7,804 nucleotides of DNA, from positions 1-7,804 of the forward strand of contig JBPCJT010000142.1 in assembly GCA_051005015.1 (NCBI GenBank), in the 5' to 3' direction. Positions 5,342 to 7,804 of the stretch are shown in pieces. Numbering within the stretch: position 1 is the first letter of the stretch; the number at the start of each line of letters is the position of its first letter. The notes below the pieces were generated by a model. The model ran no database searches, was not told the origin of the DNA, and worked only from the letters and a program-made list of their open reading frames with translations. Source of the stretch: JACMME01 sp051005015. Its GTDB lineage: Bacteria; Gemmatimonadota; Gemmatimonadetes; Gemmatimonadales; Gemmatimonadaceae. A program made the position numbers and the translations under genes.

Positions 5342-6129
5342 GCGACCGCCTTCGCCAGCACGTCCGCGATGGATCGGAGCTGGGCGGGAGTGTGGGTAAG
5401 CCGGAAGACCGGCACCAGCGTTCCCGCCCTGCGAAGACTCTCGAGATGTGCCGCGCTGGCAGCGTCGCGCAGGATCACCCACGGCGACTGTCTGATCATC
5501 GCCGCGAGGGCATCGGCTCCGTCGAGTCGGGTCATCTCGCAGCAAAATCCGCGTTGCAGGAAAACCACGGCGACAGCGGGAGCGCACGCTGCGGCAGAGG
5601 GGACGACGCCGAACCGTCGCCGTGGATCGAGCGGCGCGGGTTCGAGTGGCGTCGGATCGGCCAGCGTGCGAGGGCTGGTTTTGAGCTCCGGGAAGTCGTC
5701 CGAAAGCGCTGAGCTCACCTGGAGCGGTGCCCGCCACGGGTGAACCATGACGCGCGATTCCGCGAGCTCGAGCACGACACCATCGTCTCCGAGAATCGTC
5801 CAGCCGGCGCGGCTCAGCGCGTAGCCCAGCGTCGACTTGCCACTGCCGCTGTCGCCTGCGAGCAGCCAGGCTCGGCCGAGTGGATCAACCGCGCCAGCGG
5901 CGTGCATGAAATACCGCCCGCGCTCGCGCAGCCGGACGATGGCGCCGGTTCGCGCGAGTTCCTGCCGCGCGCGCCGAGTGGCTGTCGCGTAGCCCTGCCC
6001 CCGAAAGAGGCGTCCGCGACGAACCCAGAGCTCGGCGGGCTCGAGAGCGTGCACGAGCCTGAGCGCTTCCCCGCCCTCCTCATCCACGGCATCCACCTCG
6101 CCCCACCGCCAGGCGACCCGGCCGCTCAC
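5338..6129 (-). CDS. HPr kinase-like (HprK-related) kinase, probable peptide-tailoring kinase (263 aa)
   Basis: The C-terminal two thirds form an HprK-type kinase fold. FMHAAGAV at 74-81 corresponds to the 'llHAsav' strand, GDSGSGKST at 92-100 is the P-loop, and ILGDDGVVLE at 112-121 carries the acidic pair after the loop. The N-terminal 70 residues do not resemble the HprK regulatory domain, and the protein is shorter than true HPr kinase/phosphorylase (about 310 aa). In lasso clusters such as paeninodin, relatives phosphorylate the C-terminal Ser of the precursor; similar proteins accompany PqqD-like proteins in exosortase-associated loci. The start GTG (6129) overlaps the radical SAM stop (GTGA) and the stop overlaps the next start in the same way. 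The kinase substrate is inferred to be a peptide, not HPr; no HPr gene is present. Confidence 0.85.
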   Translation of the reverse strand: MSGRVAWRWGEVDAVDEEGGEALRLVHALEPAELWVRRGRLFRGQGYATATRRARQELARTGAIVRLRERGRYFMHAAGAVDPLGRAWLLAGDSGSGKSTLGYALSRAGWTILGDDGVVLELAESRVMVHPWRAPLQVSSALSDDFPELKTSPRTLADPTPLEPAPLDPRRRFGVVPSAAACAPAVAVVFLQRGFCCEMTRLDGADALAAMIRQSPWVILRDAASAAHLESLRRAGTLVPVFRLTHTPAQLRSIADVLAKAVA

Positions 6130-7133
6130 GCCGGAGTCCGCGCGAGCGCCGCCCAGGGATGCTCGGGAAAGTTCGCGAGAAAGCCCGTCTTGCCGTGGCT
6201 CCGCGCACAGCTCAGGCAGGGGTAGTCGTCCGCCGCGTCCCAGGCATGCCGCTCCCAGCGCGCCTGCGTCTCCCCGGCGAAGTCGCGATACGCGCCGCCG
6301 CCGCGCTCGATGATTGCCGAGAGCGGCTCGGCGGTGAGATCTCCCAGAATCGGGTCAGCGCCCGACCCATAGCGCGAGAGCTGGCAGCAGAAGGGAACGC
6401 GGCCTCGCGCGTCGACGTAGATCTGCCTGAGCGCCATGGTGCCGCAGGAGCGACGCGGCAGGGGCTCGAACGTTCCGTAGTCGAGGCCTATGGTCACCGC
6501 GCTGGTGGCCGCGAGGCTCCGCACTTCCGCCTCGGCGTCGTTCCACTCCGCGGGCGAGAGGTCGCTGCCGTCGATGGCGCTCTCGGGGGTGGGCTGCGGG
6601 AGGATGAAATGGAACTCCGCGACCCCGAGCTCGTTCGCGAGCGCTACCGCGTTTCGCAGCTCGCTCCAGCTGTCCCGCGTTACCACCATGGACATCTCCG
6701 CCCGCAGGCCGCGGCTCATCAGCGCCGCGGCGGCGAGCAGCGCCTTGCGAAAGCTGAGCCGTCCCCGCTGCCGGTCGTGCGTACGCTCACTGGCGCCGCT
6801 GAGGCTGATGCGCACAAAGGCGGGCGGGTACTGGGCGAAGAGCGCGAGGTGCCGGGGCACGAGCCACCCGTTTGTGACCACACGGTACGGAACGCCGCGT
6901 CGCTCGAGCTCGCGCACCGCCTGGGAAAAGAATGGCGCTACGAGCGGCTCCCCGCCGGTAAACACGACGGTGACGGAAGACGCGAACGCCATTGCTTCGT
7001 CCACCACGCGACAGAACAGGGCGGGGTCAAGCTCCTCGATAACCGCCTGATGCGAGCCCCGGATACAATGTGTGCAGTGGAGGTTGCACAGGTTCGAGAG
7101 CTCGAAACCTACGACCAGCGGTGCGCGGGGCAT
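6126..7133 (-). CDS. Radical SAM enzyme with SPASM-like C-terminal cysteines (335 aa)
   Basis: Radical SAM enzymes cleave S-adenosylmethionine at a [4Fe-4S] cluster to start radical chemistry, often on peptides. The cluster motif is C16-NLH-C20-TH-C23 (CX3CX2C) in LSNLCNLHCTHCIRG. The SAM-binding GGEP follows at 60-63 (VVFTGGEPL), and VTNGW (86-90) and FVRISLSGA (106-114) mark later barrel strands. The C-terminal part has C230 (SCGTMALRQIYVDARGRV), C249/C250 (PFCCQL), a typical ILGDL (262-266), and C306/C309 (CLSC), which fits a short SPASM or twitch domain with at least one auxiliary cluster. Start ATG 7133 lies five bases after the upstream stop and the stop overlaps the kinase start. With a PqqD-like gene two genes downstream, a peptide substrate is likely. 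Which modification it makes cannot be read from the sequence. Confidence 0.9.
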   Translation of the reverse strand: MPRAPLVVGFELSNLCNLHCTHCIRGSHQAVIEELDPALFCRVVDEAMAFASSVTVVFTGGEPLVAPFFSQAVRELERRGVPYRVVTNGWLVPRHLALFAQYPPAFVRISLSGASERTHDRQRGRLSFRKALLAAAALMSRGLRAEMSMVVTRDSWSELRNAVALANELGVAEFHFILPQPTPESAIDGSDLSPAEWNDAEAEVRSLAATSAVTIGLDYGTFEPLPRRSCGTMALRQIYVDARGRVPFCCQLSRYGSGADPILGDLTAEPLSAIIERGGGAYRDFAGETQARWERHAWDAADDYPCLSCARSHGKTGFLANFPEHPWAALARTPA

Positions 7134-7138
7134 GCCAA

Positions 7139-7804
7139 TCAGGGCGAGACCGCGCCGATCTCGTAAACGACGTAGTCCCAGTCGGAGGTGTCCAGGGGGC
7201 TGATGCTGATCTGCCCGAACTGGAACAGCGGTGACGTACCCGGAAAGGATGTGGGCTGGAGCGCCGAATACAGAATGCTTCCTCCGCGGACGCCGTCCAC
7301 GAAGAACACGGCGCTGTCCGCGGCGTACTTGCGTAGCTGGTATACGTGGAAGGCAGCAGTGGTGTTGATCAGATACACGCCCGGGAAGAACGACCGGTCG
7401 GAATGGATGAAGCCCACGGTGTTCGCCGCGACGCCAAAGGCGATCGTCTTTACGCCGTCATCGATCACCGTACCGGGCGTCGAGGCGTCGTTCACAATAC
7501 CGTTGTAGCGCAGACGGACCTCGATGTAGGCATTCGCCGCCACTGCGACCGAATCCCGCCGATAAAATGTGAGCGCGCTCAACGTGCCGCCGGGTAATAG
7601 GTTGAGAATGCCGTCGCTCGCCGAGTACGTGTACACCCCGAGCCCCGTCGCGTCGCGATACTGCGTCCACCGCGGCTCGCTCTGCGTGTCGGGAAGCGAA
7701 TCCGCCTGGTAGTCGATCTTCCAGCGGGTCTCGTTGGGCGCCGCCCAGGCTGAGCTTACGAGCACCTCGAAGGTGAAGGTTGTCACATGCGTATCGGCCT
7801 GGAA
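7139..7804 (-). CDS. LamG/concanavalin-like beta-sandwich protein, C-terminal part; 5' end outside window
   Basis: The frame is open to the right edge of the window (it begins FQADTHVTTFTFEV), so the gene starts outside and the GTG at 7786 need not be its start. The region is rich in short strands: NAYIEVRLRYN, KTIAFGVAANTVGFI, AAFHVYQLRKY, DSAVFFVDGVRGG, and WDYVVYEIG just before the stop. A 'y.lrky..dsv.vfvDGv' strand pair followed by a final 'f.fG...' strand is characteristic of LamG/concanavalin A-like lectin sandwiches, usually secreted or surface proteins. No cysteines or catalytic residues are evident. It ends five bases before the radical SAM start, so it is probably the upstream member of the same operon. 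Its role (substrate, surface protein or unrelated cargo) is unknown. Confidence 0.65.
   Translation of the reverse strand, partial: FQADTHVTTFTFEVLVSSAWAAPNETRWKIDYQADSLPDTQSEPRWTQYRDATGLGVYTYSASDGILNLLPGGTLSALTFYRRDSVAVAANAYIEVRLRYNGIVNDASTPGTVIDDGVKTIAFGVAANTVGFIHSDRSFFPGVYLINTTAAFHVYQLRKYAADSAVFFVDGVRGGSILYSALQPTSFPGTSPLFQFGQISISPLDTSDWDYVVYEIGAVSP

Noticed and set aside
5342..5737. Extension of the PqqD-like frame upstream of GTG 5341
   Set aside because: The added residues are Arg/Ser-rich, unrelated to PqqD, and coincide with the HPr-kinase gene in another frame. The GTGA overlap and family length support the short form.
6159..7166. A 335-codon open frame on the plus strand opposite the radical SAM gene
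   Set aside because: It is Arg/Ala/Gly-rich with no domain likeness and is the antisense shadow of a clear radical SAM gene; long antisense frames are expected in GC-rich DNA.

Overview
The window is GC-rich bacterial DNA. It holds the ends of two larger genes, one complete gene for a secreted copper enzyme, a repeat-rich stretch of broken signalling genes, and a compact minus-strand operon for a peptide-modifying (RiPP-type) pathway. The GC-rich codons, the lipoproteins with short 'ACS/SCGDS' leaders, the TolB-like propeller and the dispersed repeats suggest a soil-type bacterium, perhaps Gemmatimonadota. No rRNA or other phylogenetic marker is present, so this is inference.

Layout from left to right. 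(1) 1-816, plus strand: the C-terminal part of a probable B12-binding-type radical SAM protein that runs in from outside. (2) 856-897: a perfect 14-bp hairpin between two convergent genes. (3) 940-1809, minus: a bacterial lysyl oxidase (copper amine oxidase with lysine tyrosylquinone cofactor) with a lipoprotein-like leader. (4) 1810-2770: no intact gene. This stretch carries an imperfect inverted repeat built of CAGGAT-type units, a small second inverted repeat, and a mosaic of three decayed two-component/c-di-GMP gene pieces: an HD-GYP tail (-), a histidine-kinase ATPase core (-) and a receiver-domain tail (+). The last two meet head to head at about 2598. A CGTGATACGTGA tandem repeat closes the stretch. 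(5) 2771-7804, minus, transcribed from the right edge: a LamG/concanavalin-like protein (partial) > radical SAM/SPASM-like enzyme > HPr-kinase-like protein > PqqD-like protein (lasso B1 type) > transglutaminase-like protease (lasso B2 type) > nucleotidyltransferase fused to a TolB-like propeller.

The five downstream genes of the operon overlap one another by 4 to 11 bases (GTGA, GTGA, ATGA, then 11 nt), so they are almost certainly translated together. A plausible reading is that the PqqD-like protein binds the leader of a precursor peptide, the radical SAM enzyme modifies the core, the B2-like protease removes the leader, and the kinase and nucleotidyltransferase add phosphate or nucleotide-derived groups. 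HPr-like kinases and nucleotidyltransferases are known tailoring enzymes in some lasso peptide clusters. No lasso cyclase (asparagine-synthetase-like) and no precursor peptide are visible in the window, and a radical SAM enzyme is not a usual lasso component. The cluster is therefore either the downstream half of an unusual lasso locus or a different RiPP or modification system. The most unusual points are the nucleotidyltransferase-propeller fusion, the radical SAM enzyme paired with lasso-type B1/B2, the Asp-to-Glu change at the expected third catalytic position of B2, and the shattered signalling genes.
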